A stretch of 64,000 nucleotides of DNA from Phaeodactylum tricornutum CCAP 1055/1 (Eukaryota; Bacillariophyta; Bacillariophyceae; Surirellales; Neidiaceae). Of this stretch, positions 53,001 to 63,943 are shown one piece after another. Below the pieces are notes generated by a model, which ran no database searches, was not told the DNA's origin, and saw only the letters and a list, made by a program, of their open reading frames with translations. Made by a program: the position numbers and the translations under genes. The first letter of the stretch is position 1; each line of letters begins with the position of its first letter. Where the stretch lies: NCBI RefSeq assembly GCF_000150955.2, contig NC_011691.1, positions 372,001 to 436,000 on the forward strand, given 5' to 3'.

Positions 53001-56000
53001 CCATGGCGTTGGGCAGACCCGCGTTCGAGTACACGTGCACAAAACACTCGGCCGCCTTGCTCAAGCGCTCCACAAAGGGTACCATGTGCTTGGCGCCCAA
53101 CGCACAGTTCAAGCCCACACACATCGGCTTGGCGTGCCGGATCGAAACGTAAAAAGCCTCGCCCGTCTGTCCCGACAGTGTACGACCCGACTGGTCCACC
53201 AGTGTGCCACTCACAAACACGGGAATGTCCAACCCGCTAAACTCCAAAAACTCTCCGATCGCGTACAACGCCGCCTTGGCGTTCAGCGTGTCGAAGATGG
53301 TCTCCACCATTAGCACGTCAGCACCACCGTCCACCAGACCCACCACCTGCTCCAGGTACGTCTCTACCAGCTCGTCAAACGTCACGTTGCGCGCCGCGGG
53401 GTCCTCCACCGACGGCGAGATCGAACACGTACGATTCGTGGGTCCAATGGCTCCCACCACGAAACGCGGCTTACTAGGGTCTTTGGCCGTCACTTCATCG
53501 CAGGCCTCCCGCGCCAACCGAGCGCCCACGTAGTTCAGCTCGTACGCGTACGCTTCCATCTGGTAGTCCGCCATGGCAATGGTGGTGGAGGAAAACGTGT
53601 TGGTCCCAATCATGTTGCTGCCGCCCTCTTCCAGGTACTGCATGTAGATACCCTTGATGATGTGGGGCTGCGAGATGCTGAGCATGTCGTTGTTGCCCTT
53701 GACGGCGCAGTTCCAGTCGCGGAATCGCTCGCCCCGGTACTCTTCCTCGTCTAGTCGGTTCTTCTTGGCGTAGTTCTGGATCATGGTGCCCATGGCCCCG
53801 TCGTAAATGGCAATCTGCGACGTAAACAGCTTCGTGATGTAGGTCCGCAGACTGTCGCGACCCCGCACATAGTACGGAAAGTCCGTGGGGTACAGGTCCA
53901 CCGGTTGTGGGTAGTCAATGTCGTTCCGCTGCGCGGGGGACAGGGTACTGCGACTACGGATTTCTTGGATCCGCTCGTGCGTGAGAGTCGTATTGACGTA
54001 GGGATTGGGCACGTGATTGCGAGCGGCGGCGGAAGTCGGCAGGGGCGGTTCCGTAGCGGGCTTGGGGGGAATCTTGTCGTAGTCAAACTCGACCCGTGGA
54101 AGATTCGGAAGCTTGCCTCGCGGTTTACGCGGCGGGGGCAAGCCTTTCTTTTTGGCTTCCAGGACGGATCGCTCGAAGTTTGTACGTTCAAGCATATCAT
54201 CTGTGGCATCGGGAGTCTTATTGAATACAAGGTTTTCGCACAAAAGCTTCATATCGGGTTCCAAGTCATCAACGGACAGTAGCTCGTGCGAGTTCACGAT
54301 GCCAACATCCATGCCCGACTCGGTAATAGCGTGGTGCAAGAACACCGCGTGGATCGATTCCCGGATCTTCGTCACACCCCGGAAGCCAAACGACAAGTTC
54401 GAGATACCCCCACTAATCTTCACGTACGGACACTCCTCCTTGATGCGCTTCACAGAATTGATAAAATCCACACCGTAGTTCGCGTGCTCTTCCATACCCG
54501 TACCAATCGTCAGTACGTTCGGGTCGAACACAATGTCCTCCGGTGGGAAACCCACCTTGTTCACCAGAACGTCGTACGACCGCTTGCAGATACGGATCTT
54601 CTCGTCTTCCGTGGCCGCTTGACCCTGCTCATCAAAGGCCATGACAACCACCGCGGCGCCGTGCTTCTTCAGCAACGTGGCCTGCTCCATAAACAGCTCC
54701 TCGCCCACCTTGAGCGAAATCGAGTTCACAATGCACTTGCCCTGACACCACTTGAGACCCGCCATGACAATGTCAAACTTGGACGCGTCCAGCATGAACG
54801 GCACCTTGGCAATCTCCGGTTCCGTCACCGCGATCTTCACAAACTTTTGCATCGCCGCTAGGCCATCCAGCATACCGTCGTCCACGTTGATGTCGATCAC
54901 GTGCGCGCCGTCCTCCACCTGCTGCTTCGCAATGTCCATGGCCGCGCCGTAATCGCCCTTCATCATGAGCTTTTTGAACTTGATCGACCCGGCTATGTTG
55001 CACCGCTCGCCCACGTTCAGAAACGGCAAACCCAGCTGGTTGTGCACGTCCTCCACCTTCAGGTCCTCCAGCCCCGACAGCCACATCTTGGGCCGGCCCA
55101 CATCCGGCAGCTTGCGGGGCTGGTACCGCTCTGCCGTCTCGCGGATGGCCTTGATGTGCGGCGGCGTGGACCCGCAGCACCCTCCGACCATGTTCAACCA
55201 GCCGTTCTCGAAAAACACCTCGTTCTCGCGCGCCATGTCTTCCGGCGTGTCGTCGTACCCGCCCATGGCGTTGGGCAGACCCGCGTTCGAGTACACGTGC
55301 ACAAAACACTCGGCCGCCTTGCTCAAGCGCTCCACAAAGGGTACCATGTGCTTGGCGCCCAACGCACAGTTCAAGCCCACACACATCGGCTTGGCGTGCC
55401 GGATCGAAACGTAAAAGGCCTCGCCCGTCTGTCCCGACAGTGTACGACCCGACTGGTCCACCAGTGTGCCGCTCACAAACACGGGAATGTCCAACCCGCT
55501 AAACTCCAGAAACTCTCCGATCGCGTACAACGCCGCCTTGGCGTTCAACGTGTCGAAGATGGTCTCCACCATGAGCACGTCGGCACCGCCGTCCACCAGA
55601 CCCACCACCTGCTCCAGGTACGTCTCTACCAGCTCGTCAAACGTCACGTTGCGTGCCGCGGGGTCCTCCACCGACGGCGAGATCGAACACGTACGATTCG
55701 TGGGTCCAATGGCTCCCACCACGAAACGCGGCTTACTAGGGTCTTTGGCCGTCACTTCATCGCAGGCCTCCCGCGCCAACCGAGCGCCCACGTAGTTCAG
55801 CTCGTACGCGTACGCTTCCATCTGGTAGTCCGCCATAGCAATGGTGGTGGAGGAAAACGTGTTGGTCCCAATCATGTTGCTGCCGCCCTCTTCCAGGTAC
55901 TGCATGTAGATACCCTTGATGATGTGGGGCTGCGAGATGCTGAGCATGTCGTTGTTGCCCTTGACGGCGCAGTTCCAGTCGCGGAATCGCTCGCCCCGGT

Positions 56001-56388
56001 ACTCTTCCTCGTCTAGTCGGTTCTTCTTGGCGTAGTTCTGGATCATGGTGCCCATGGCCCCGTCGTAAATGGCAATCTGCGACGTAAACAGCTTCGTGAT
56101 GTAGGTCCGCAGACTGTCGCGACCCCGCACATAGTACGGAAAGTCCGTGGGGTACAGGTCCACCGGTTGTGGGTAGTCAATGTCGTTCCGCTGCGCGGGG
56201 GTCAGGGTACTGCGATTACGGATTTCTTGGATCCGGTCGTGCGTGAGAGTCGTATTGACGTAGGGATTGGGCACGTGATTGCGAGCGGCGGCGGAAGTCG
56301 GCAGGGGCGGTTCCGTTGCAGGCTTGGGGGGAATCTTGTCGTAGTCAAACTCGACCCGGGGGTAGAGTTTCGTCGGAGGATTCGGCAT
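50038..56388 (-). CDS. METH: Cobalamin-dependent methionine synthase with internal duplication
   Basis: A single exon encodes 2116 residues from ATG 56388; the usual length is about 1230. The enzyme transfers methyl from methyltetrahydrofolate via cobalamin to homocysteine. Residues 11-700 hold the homocysteine domain ([11 protein letters not shown]; zinc ligands in NCALG and [10 protein letters not shown]) and the pterin domain ([11 protein letters not shown]...). A linker (701-764) follows, and residues 765-1454 repeat both domains almost exactly. Only one cobalamin module follows, with DxHxxG as DVHDIG (Asp1634, His1636, Gly1639), and one activation domain ([29 protein letters not shown]) for reductive methylation. 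Both substrate modules keep their key residues. The duplication is described under the repeat entry. Whether both modules are active is unknown. Confidence 0.93.
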   Translation of the reverse strand: MPNPPTKLYPRVEFDYDKIPPKPATEPPLPTSAAARNHVPNPYVNTTLTHDRIQEIRNRSTLTPAQRNDIDYPQPVDLYPTDFPYYVRGRDSLRTYITKLFTSQIAIYDGAMGTMIQNYAKKNRLDEEEYRGERFRDWNCAVKGNNDMLSISQPHIIKGIYMQYLEEGGSNMIGTNTFSSTTIAMADYQMEAYAYELNYVGARLAREACDEVTAKDPSKPRFVVGAIGPTNRTCSISPSVEDPAARNVTFDELVETYLEQVVGLVDGGADVLMVETIFDTLNAKAALYAIGEFLEFSGLDIPVFVSGTLVDQSGRTLSGQTGEAFYVSIRHAKPMCVGLNCALGAKHMVPFVERLSKAAECFVHVYSNAGLPNAMGGYDDTPEDMARENEVFFENGWLNMVGGCCGSTPPHIKAIRETAERYQPRKLPDVGRPKMWLSGLEDLKVEDVHNQLGLPFLNVGERCNIAGSIKFKKLMMKGDYGAAMDIAKQQVEDGAHVIDINVDDGMLDGLAAMQKFVKIAVTEPEIAKVPFMLDASKFDIVMAGLKWCQGKCIVNSISLKVGEELFMEQATLLKKHGAAVVVMAFDEQGQAATEDEKIRICKRSYDVLVNKVGFPPEDIVFDPNVLTIGTGMEEHANYGVDFINSVKRIKEECPYVKISGGISNLSFGFRGVTKIRESIHAVFLHHAITESGMDVGIVNSHELLSVDDLEPDMKLLCENLVFNKTPDATDDMLERTNFERSVLEAKKKGLPPPRKPRGKLPNLPRVEFDYDKIPPKPATEPPLPTSAAARNHVPNPYVNTTLTHERIQEIRSRSTLSPAQRNDIDYPQPVDLYPTDFPYYVRGRDSLRTYITKLFTSQIAIYDGAMGTMIQNYAKKNRLDEEEYRGERFRDWNCAVKGNNDMLSISQPHIIKGIYMQYLEEGGSNMIGTNTFSSTTIAMADYQMEAYAYELNYVGARLAREACDEVTAKDPSKPRFVVGAIGPTNRTCSISPSVEDPAARNVTFDELVETYLEQVVGLVDGGADVLMVETIFDTLNAKAALYAIGEFLEFSGLDIPVFVSGTLVDQSGRTLSGQTGEAFYVSIRHAKPMCVGLNCALGAKHMVPFVERLSKAAECFVHVYSNAGLPNAMGGYDDTPEDMARENEVFFENGWLNMVGGCCGSTPPHIKAIRETAERYQPRKLPDVGRPKMWLSGLEDLKVEDVHNQLGLPFLNVGERCNIAGSIKFKKLMMKGDYGAAMDIAKQQVEDGAHVIDINVDDGMLDGLAAMQKFVKIAVTEPEIAKVPFMLDASKFDIVMAGLKWCQGKCIVNSISLKVGEELFMEQATLLKKHGAAVVVMAFDEQGQAATEDEKIRICKRSYDVLVNKVGFPPEDIVFDPNVLTIGTGMEEHANYGVDFINSVKRIKEECPYVKISGGISNLSFGFRGVTKIRESIHAVFLHHAITESGMDVGIVNSAEMLAISEVEPELRIASENLVFNKNPEATDTMLLLTQKERDAMEARKKGGVVDEVKKSSWRDLEPSKRLEHSLVNGISEFVDSDVEEARVLATKPLDVIEGPLMDGMNVVGDLFGAGKMFLPQVIKSARVMKKAVAYLLPFMDAEKRENMIAAGLDPDDVDPDDDSNYAGKVLMATVKGDVHDIGKNIVAVVLGCNNYKVYDIGVMCSCEKILAKAKEYNVDVIGLSGLITPSLDEMVDVAKEMSKQGFKQPLLIGGATTSKMHTSVKIAPSYTTPEHPTIHVLDASRSVTVVNSLLGENKGEFVEDIMEEYEEMREDYYAGLEDRNFLTFEKAKEQKITINFDQSPVADTPNKIGITVIDTVKISAVVPYIDWNPFFQTWELRGRYPNRGYPKIFNDEAVGGEAKKLFHDAQTMLNQICEDGSMTLKGVVGIFPANRSEDGEDVHVYETEADRESGNVSTTFCMLRQQAEKESDDPYLSQADFVAPAGYKDHLGMFAVSCFGCDALVKKFESENDDYSKIMAQALADRFVEAFAEYVHREMRLDLWGYAAGEQLNESDLLKVKYDGIRPAPGYPSQPDHTEKRTMWNLLQAQELAGIELSESLSMMPASSVSALVFAHPESEYFAVGQVGKDQVTNYASRKQMDLALCERWLSPILNYERD
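52028..56358. repeat. Two 2069-bp direct repeats inside METH
   Basis: 52028-54096 and 54290-56358 are direct copies with an offset of 2262 bp (754 codons). I counted roughly 20 differences, mostly at third codon positions, so identity is about 99%. The boundaries are sharp: GAGTTCACGATGCC at the low-coordinate end and GACCCG at the other. The 193 bp between them encode a linker that is only loosely similar to the segment following the second copy. Confidence 0.95.
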
Positions 56389-57802
56389 CGTTGCCAACAC
56401 ACGCAGCCCGTCTTCTTTGTCACACAAAAGGAGCTAAGAGTAGGAACAAAAGAACAATTGGAGAGCGAGTGAGTGAGTGAGGACGTTCGGGTTGTATGTA
56501 AGCTTCCACACGATGACCTGCCAGTCGTCACAAGAATGTTTCTGCGAATTCTGGATCCACAAGTCTACCAAGGAACGTTAGCATTATGGGACCAATTTGG
56601 AAGCAATCCCAAGAAGGAACTGCGTAATGCCAACACGAGCCGACGTGTCTTACATTTACTACAAAACGAAAAGCTATTCTTACCGAAAGGAACTGGAATA
56701 GAGAGAGTCAGTCTATCGAACCTAACTATCTATGTGGTACCGATGATTTTGGTTCCGAGGAGTGCTGGAGGAAACGGAATGCCGTTGTTGTTGTTGTCCC
56801 GTTCACGCAAAAATGCCCGTCTGCCGGGCGCTGGCCAGTCGCGGCACCGTCCCCACTGCGCGCACGGTCCCAACCGGGTCCCTCAGTAACCCTCCCCTAA
56901 AATAGCGCACGTGCGGATTCGCTGCGGCGTCGCACGATGGAACGTGCCAATGGACACGGAGACGAAACACCCCGAGGCACGGACAATCGACTTTTCGAAT
57001 CGTACTCCGGCGGGAATCGGTTGGCGCGACCGACGAGACTAGCTACTAGAGATAGGTAGTTGCAGAGTACCACGTATGTCCGATATACTGTTTGAGATAC
57101 AGTTTCTGGAATATATACAACAAGCAATCTATCCGACAATCTCGGCAACATAAGTATTTCAGGATTTTCATACTTGGATCGGATTGCGAGGTATCGTTTT
57201 TCGGAACTCTCGTGTACAGAGAAGTTCTCCGACGCGGAAATAACCAAAACGGCCCCGCAACCCAAAAAAGTAGCTAAATCGCGCCAGAGCAAAGAATCCT
57301 ATAGTTGGAATCAATGACATCCAGGACCTCATCAACTTGCACGCCTGTACAAGGAGTCAAATACTGTTTCATTTCAAACACTTATGGACTTGTTTCTCGC
57401 TCCAATGTCCCGTCCCGTTCGTAATCCACCGTATGACTTTTGCTTCGGTGGTCCAAATTGTGCCATTCTTTTCTTCCAAAAGGCCAAAACTGCATGCCTT
57501 TGCAGGTACTCCTGCTTGTGGATGAGGTCTGCCGATACTTATGCCTCGAGTCAATGAGCCCTTGCCTACTGCGAGAGTAGATAGGTAGTATTCCCTTCTT
57601 GCTGTGCGACTGACTGTGAACGCCGTATCTGCTGAAACTGCATCGCGGCAGATGAAAAAACTACTTTTATTTTTTTGGGAAAAGAAAGATATTTGGCAAT
57701 ACAAACATTTCGACGTGGACAGTGCTTTGGTTGGCAACCACTCTTGCATGGGTGCCTCGCAATTCTGCCACCGATTTGGATTGGATCGATGATAGTAGTT
57801 GA
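56389..57802. other. Intergenic
   Basis: No gene recognised. It contains a GTGA microsatellite near 56466-56482 in the leader of METH. Several overlapping frames without family resemblance follow. Confidence 0.45.
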
Positions 57803-58438
57803 CGTACCCAAAGTGACTGTTGCAAGGCCAGGGACTCGAATACCGTCATCAACATTCGACCGGACCGAGACAATACAATTGATATCACATGCGGGGGCAG
57901 ATCAATACCAATCATTCGAGGCAACGAACCTTTTTGCGAGTTCCAACCAGATACCGAGGGGCTTTTCGTTGCTGCAGGTGTGTTGGTTTGCCTGTTGAAC
58001 GAGGGTAGCGATGTTTACGAGTACTCATGCCCGGACGGTGTGGCGCTAGCCTTCAGTTGCAGCGAGGGATGTGAAGTCTTTGGACCCGCTACGGATTGGT
58101 TGGTTCAGGATCCATTGACCATTACCTCGAGCAGGTGGTCCAGAACAGTGGCTCCTTTAAGTTTTGTCAGTCTCCTTCCGGAGGAAGTATCTTTAGTCGA
58201 CCCAACCGGTGTCCTTGATGACTATCAGTGCTAGACTCAAGGAAAAGAGGTGGCACCTCCGGCTTGTTGCGTAAGCACGGTCGAGGATTCCTCGACTGCG
58301 AGCGAGGTGAAGAGCTGCGACTCACAGTCAGTGAATGGAGTGACGAATGGATCCAACTTTGACAACAGCTTTGCGCTCTCCACTATGATCGACTTATTGT
58401 CTCTCGTCCTGGCAGTAGTAGGCTGGCTGCATACGTGA
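57803..58438 (+). pseudogene. Cys-rich, GPI-anchor-like protein fragment with an in-frame stop
   Basis: One plus-strand frame is open from 57803 to the TGA at 58436-58438 apart from a single TAG at 58232-58234. It has no ATG in its first part. The translation is Cys-rich with protein-like composition (DNTIDITCGGRSIPIIRGNE, VYEYSCPDGVALAFSCSEGC, DYQC before the TAG, then TQGKEVAPPACCVSTVEDSS) and ends in a hydrophobic tail ALSTMIDLLSLVLAVVGWLH, like a GPI-attachment signal. TAG could replace a Trp codon. It may be a truncated relic of an extracellular protein gene, or the last exon of a gene whose start I cannot find. I know no family. Confidence 0.4.
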
Positions 58439-58920
58439 GCGAATGAGAAGTGCCTTGCGGATAACATCCTCCAACAAGACTTTGCGGGAACTTCTGCAAG
58501 AGCTGTATTCCCTTTCAATCCCGTAGGTGCGCTGGGGTTTCTCTAACCTGGAGTCTCTCCCCTGGTGGCCAAATAATGATAAAGTAAACGTACAGATTAC
58601 CTGTATTACAAATAGTGGACCTTGTTTGGCTTGGATCGAGTAAGCGGTGGACCACGTTGCGCGTCAGTGGAAGGCGGCAGCGACCCTGAACGTCCATATA
58701 TGGGAGATTGCCGTAACAGGGATTGGGCAGGATCTGCTTCCACCGGTAGTTGTCCACTATCCGAGAACGCGCCAGGCATCGTTTCGTTGTACTTCTATTA
58801 ACAGGGTGCGCTTTACTAGGTGTGCGTTATGGTCAGTGCGACTATGCAAGGACGAGGCGGTTGTATTTCGTCTTGGCCACGTAAGACGCGACGACGGTCC
58901 ATTGCGTCAGCGAAGGGTCC
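58439..58920. other. Intergenic
   Basis: No gene recognised between the Cys-rich fragment and the convergent UBE2S gene. Confidence 0.5.
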
Positions 58921-59992
58921 TTACAATCGCTTGAGGGATTTTTTCTTGATCAGTTTGGACGCGGTTTTCTTTTTGTTAGCCGCCGCAGCGTTGGCTTTGC
59001 TCGAACCGTTCGGGAGCGCGTTCTGATTGTCTGACGAGGACTGCAACACGCGCACCGAGTGTTCGTCGACCGGACTGTCCGGGTCATCCTGGTCGGGATC
59101 GTCTTCGTCCGGGGCGGCACAGGCAGACGTTGTCCGCCCGTGAACGTCCGCCATCAATCGAGCCCGCTTCGAGTACTCCTCGTAGCTTTCCATAAACAAC
59201 TTGCCCGCTTCATCGTTTAAACTCGACTCGGGAAAGGGAACAATCAGTAAACATCGAATGACCGCTAGAACGTGTGACAATGCCGTCGTGGCGTTCCAGT
59301 CCTTTTTCAGCGTATTGACGCAAATGGCACCCGTCGCATTGTCCACGTTGGGATGGTAGATTTTGGTCAAGAAAAAACCCCTTGGCGGGACCGCCGGAAA
59401 GTCCGAGGAAAAGACGAGCTTGAGCAGAAAGAATTTGTTCTCGTACGGTGTTCCCGTGGGTCCTTTGACTTCGGCCTGTAGCGGAACGGCAAACAGGAGA
59501 AGGGGGAACAACAACGCACGGAACGGATCGTATCGCACGGGAGTGGAAGGCGGAACAGAGATGGGTGAGCGATAGCTGTTGGATCGGTAGTCGCGTTCTC
59601 ATTTCAAATCTTAAATAGCTAGAAAAGTAGCATACCCGTTAAAACGGACCCGACCGCGTAAAGTTGACACGAAGTCGAGTGTCGCACCCGGCGGTACGGA
59701 ATTCACAGGAGGGGGGTTACCATGATGGGACCGAACGGAGCGCTTTTGCGATCGAACGTTTTAGGGCGATTTTTGGACGTACCATGAGTTCGGAAAGATT
59801 GCTGGGAACGCCGGTATCTGAATCTACTACCAGTCGGACACCTTCTGGTGGATTCTTATGCAGATCCCGCACTTCGCGAGCAACTCTCGCCAGCGTACGG
59901 GGTGGCAGATTTTCCGAAGCGCTATTGCTGTTGCTGGAATATTGACGATACACGGCTCGTGCGGCAGCGGAGGATGACGACGATGTTGACAT
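58921..59992 (-). CDS. UBE2S: Ubiquitin-conjugating enzyme E2, UBE2S type
   Basis: Exon 1 (59992-59783) and exon 2 (59475-58921) join over a 307-nt phase-0 intron (GTACGT donor, CTACAG acceptor), giving 254 residues. Exon 1 supplies the first helix, LARVAREVRDLHKNPPEGVR; exon 2 continues AEVKGPTGTPYENKFF, HPN at 111-113, catalytic Cys122 in ICVNTLKKDW, and ESSLNDEAGKLFMESYEEYS, all matching UBE2S. An acidic linker leads to a Lys-rich C-terminus ending KKKSLKRL, comparable to the LRRL tail by which animal UBE2S docks on the anaphase-promoting complex. The expected role is elongation of Lys11-linked ubiquitin chains in mitosis. Neither exon alone encodes a complete UBC fold. Confidence 0.92.
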
Positions 59993-61231
59993 GATTGCAG
60001 CGTAGAAGCTTTCAGATTGACTTGGCTTGGCGCTCCGTAGATTGGCTCTGACTATTTCGAAAATTAAAGTAGTATTGCAAAGGAGATTTGCTTTCTCGAG
60101 CGTCGCACCGAAATGGAAGACTTTTTTGGAAGGCGTGTTGGGAAAGAACAGTCGCGCTCGGTGAACAGGCGATAGATACTTCGCGGGGGGGATCTCTACC
60201 GGCGAGTGACGGCGCTGTGCACAATTTTGACCAAACCTAATTGTAGCTCTCCATATGGGGTCCGAAACGGCCATCGCCGAAAATGTCGGACAAAGCGAAC
60301 ACACACAATTCTGAACCATCCATGTTGAAGTTCCGTATTCCACAAGAATCTGAATCTCGGAAATAGATACTCTGTTGAAGGAAATTCTCGATTCCGTCGA
60401 TGACGTTGCACAACGCACGGTGTAAGTACGTCACATGTTTATTACACAAGGCACTTCCTTGGGTAAATTCCTAGAGAGGCGGAAAAAAGGTGTGACGAGA
60501 GTTGCGCACTGTCGTTGCCGGAAAATCCGAACTCGGCGGATGTGTACGAACCACGATCTTTTTGGTTGGCGGATTGGCCATCCCGGAATGGGAAAGTTAT
60601 GTGTAAGGGCACGTGGTACACGGAAAGTATATACGTACTATGAAGGGATACCGTGCGACAACGCGACTCACACCCCGAGAGTGATACCGACTCTCCTTCC
60701 CTCCCCCCTATACATCCAACACGGATGAGTCGTTTGGTTGCGCATCTCTAGGGGATCCTTGGGTACGTGCCAATGGAGGAGGAAGGTCGAACGTATAGTA
60801 ACGACAGGAAGGAGAGCGGACAATTCGTGAAGAAGTCTCCATTGATTTTCAATGGAGAAAGCTGCCGACTGCGCGTTGTTCCCCAGCATCGGCTCGGTAC
60901 CCAACCACCGTCCCTAGTTATTACTTTCGCAGCATTAATGTTACAAGACACCGATCATTCAATGTCAGAGTCCTGCAAATCAATCTGTCTCTAGACCTTA
61001 CGTTGGCTCGAACGAAGGTCTCGTGCTTGCAAATGCTGTTACGCTATGTCTCTAAATACATATATTTACAGTACAGTTACATCTCTCTAACGCTGCCTTG
61101 ACGTTGCTCTTTGACAGGCATTTGGGTCATACGCACATCCACTATTCGCGATCGGAATGAAAAGGAGATATACATTAAAGAGAGTATTTGTTGTGATCGT
61201 GCCTCTGAATCTTGATACCTTGTCGTGATCC
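59993..61231. other. Intergenic, divergent promoter region
   Basis: 1.2 kb between the divergent UBE2S and KH-domain genes. No gene recognised; overlapping open frames on both strands are without family resemblance. Confidence 0.45.
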
Positions 61232-63554
61232 ATGGATCCCAGCGTAAGTACATCCCGTGTCCGCGATGGCTACCGGACATATCTACCCTTGCTCACCACG
61301 CTTACCCGCCTATGCCCTTTAGAACAACAAGGCTAGCAGCAACAATAGCTTGAGCCAGTCCTTGAGACACGAGTCGGCACACGGAGCTGTCGTGCACTCG
61401 AAGCATCCTCCGCTTCCACTCAATGCCCCTCAGCCCGTGGTCCCTGGGGAGTCCACACCCCACCATCCTCCAGACGAAGGAGGTCCGCACTACTCGTTCC
61501 CGGGTGACGCAGTCACGGCCAATCAAGTTCTGACTGCTGCTCCTCCGGCGATCCAGGAAGGTTCCGCTACCCGGAATGTCAAGTCCCGACAATCGCCTTC
61601 ACCGCCACACTCTACAGCTCCCGCCACTGACATTACCGCTACACCAACTTCGATAGGGACCAATTCGAACTACAGTGGAGCTGACAACATCCATCACGTC
61701 CCTGAAGTCAACACGGCGCCCAGCTTTCCACGAGATCCGGTACCCAACATCACCGACCCTGCCAACCCAGCTTTGACCCCCTCCAGGACAGAAGAAGTGG
61801 GGTACGCAGCGCTACACACCCAAGCTTCCAACGCTAACAGTAGCAACGAAAGTGACCACGGACAACGCTACAACCCCGCCAACTACCCTTTTGCTCTCAA
61901 AATTCTCGTCTCCAACAACGTTGCTGGGTCCATCATCGGACGAGCGGGTCAAACAATCGATGAGCTCCAAACGCAATCGCAAACACGGATTAAACTCTCG
62001 CAAGCTGGAGACTACTATCCTGGTACGCAGGATCGAGTCTGTCTCATCCAGGGGAAACCGGAGAACGTCCGGACGGCTCTGCAACTCTTGTTGGCACGCT
62101 TGTTCAAGTTGCAGTCCGATCAACATGCGCAACAGCTGGCGTGGCAGCTACAGCGACCAAAGGGAGAAACGCCATCCTTTGACTTCGTCGTCCGTTTGTT
62201 GATTCCAACAGCGAGTGGTGGAATGATCATTGGAAAAATGGGATCGAATATCAAGTACTTAGAAGAAACAAGCGGTGTCTCTTCGGTCCGATTGTCGTCG
62301 AAGGAAAGCAATACTGACGGGAACTTTCCGTCTGCCGCTATCTTGTCGGCTACGGCCGAACGTGTAGTAAAGGTGACCGGCTCGAGTTTGGAGTGTTGCC
62401 TGCAATGCGTCTTCTTGATTGCAGAAAACTTGCTGATTCATCCCGATGTCTCGAGGTATTCAAACATGACAACGAGCTATTCGCGCATTCTTTCCGAAGG
62501 CGCCGCTATGACTGTACCGTATGGGTCGTCCGTCGCCGTACCGCAGGTGTCAAACATGCCACGAAATCGGCCGATTCTGGATTCACTAACTGGTACACCT
62601 CGTCATTTGTCGTTGGATCAGCACCAGCTTCATCACCGTCCACCTACAGCACTATGGGAATGTACACAACCGGGTCCACAGTCATCTTTCATTCCACGGG
62701 CTGGTACTTTGAAGCAGCGAAGACCGCAGGACGTTCACGCAAACCAACGAAGAATTGTATCATCACCTGATCTCCCAGGTATGGGATTAAACCAGCACAG
62801 CTTAAACGAGCCAAACACTCCAGATCGATTTTCTGGCTATAGCCCAAGTCTGAGCAGACCATCGTATTCTTTTGTCGACCATCCAGCAGGCTTGAATGCT
62901 GACCAAGCGCCACTATTCCCAGTCCCACAATCATCATCGCTGGAATCGTCATCGATCACCGCTGACCAGTACGTTGGATATAATCTGTCGGAGCCAGACT
63001 TGCTGGCAATGCACATGAATCAATCGATGCAGGTAGGCGGGGCTCAACCGTCGCCGTCTAGTGTGTCGCCATTCTCCAACACGCTCGTACCCCAAACTTC
63101 TACAACAACAACACATGGCAATTTTCAAGCACAGATGTTTGTGCCAGATACAATGGTTGGATCCATCTTGGGAAGGGAAGGTCGTACTCGAAATGAGCTG
63201 GAAAGGAGGTCGGGAACAAGCATTCGTATAAGCCAGAGAGGAGAATTTGTGCCTGGGACGCGACTGCGAATCGTTACGATAGTCGGACCGTCGGCGCAAT
63301 GTGTGTGGCAGGCCCAATACAGGATGAATCAGCGCATGGTGCTGCCTCCGACCGCTTCGTACCCGCCGCAACAACAAAAACAGTCGTCACCGCCGCTGGA
63401 GGGCCCCAGAATTCCTCAGGCACAAGTAAGCATAGAGCACGGTTACGGTCCATCCGAGCATGTGGTGCCTTTTGCAACGGACGCTTCGAGGAATGCATTG
63501 GCAACGGACAGCTCGCAGTGCAGTAACTCTCCTTCACCGCCCTCGTCCTCATGA
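61232..63554 (+). CDS. Three-KH-domain RNA-binding protein (PCBP/NOVA-like)
   Basis: A 12-nt coding first exon (61232-61243, ATG GAT CCC AGC) with a GTAAGT donor, a 79-nt intron ending TTTAG, and exon 2 (61323-63554) give 747 residues. Exon 2 has no ATG near its start, so the small exon is needed. The N-terminal 185 residues are Pro/Ser/Thr/Asn-rich. KH1 (about 190-255) has SIIGRAGQTIDELQ, KH2 (about 290-360) has MIIGKMGSNIKYLEE and KH3 (about 605-670) has SILGREGRTRNELERRSG; each GxxG loop is intact. A long low-complexity Pro/Ser/Gln region separates KH2 and KH3. Such proteins bind C- or YCAY-rich RNA and regulate splicing, stability or translation. Targets unknown. Confidence 0.9.
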
Positions 63555-63943
63555 ATCCAGTACTCACTTTCTCTCTCATTCAAACCCTACATTGCATACA
63601 AAACTCTATCTCATCCAGCTAAAGGAGGGAGTCATGAATTCTGCTGAAGCAAAAAAGCAAAAAAAACAGCAGAAGAAGCACGCAGCAAAATGAGCCGATT
63701 TAAAATTTTCTTTTGGTAAACTTGTTCAATGGTAATCGACTTCGCCTCGGGAGAAACGTTGACTTGTAACATTCATTTGTGTGGAATATTCGTATCCAAC
63801 GGGTTCAAACTAGGTCTAGGTTAGCTTGTCTTGCCCTCGGCTTCTTAGAAGCGTGCTGTTAAGCAACATTCTCACATACCTCACTTTAGGAAAACACTAT
63901 CTTCTCACTGCCTCCCGCTTAAATTGATAGACATTATCCCACA
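63555..63943. other. Intergenic
   Basis: No clear gene. A tiny plus-strand frame (63634-63693) would encode a 19-residue Lys/Gln-rich peptide, MNSAEAKKQKKQQKKHAAK; it may lie in the 3' UTR of the KH gene and I give it little weight. Confidence 0.4.

Noticed and set aside
52639-56016. Long plus-strand open frames opposite METH
   Set aside because: They are antisense shadows of the highly expressed-type codon usage in METH; the sequences are His/Arg/Val-rich without domains.
52028-56358. Assembly duplication of METH as the whole explanation
   Set aside because: The linker between copies is diverged and keeps the frame, and about 20 mostly synonymous differences separate the copies; an artefact would give identical copies including flanks. 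Not fully excluded without long reads.
56473-56889. Plus-strand 138-codon frame upstream of METH
   Set aside because: It begins at GTG in a microsatellite, has no family resemblance and overlaps the METH leader.
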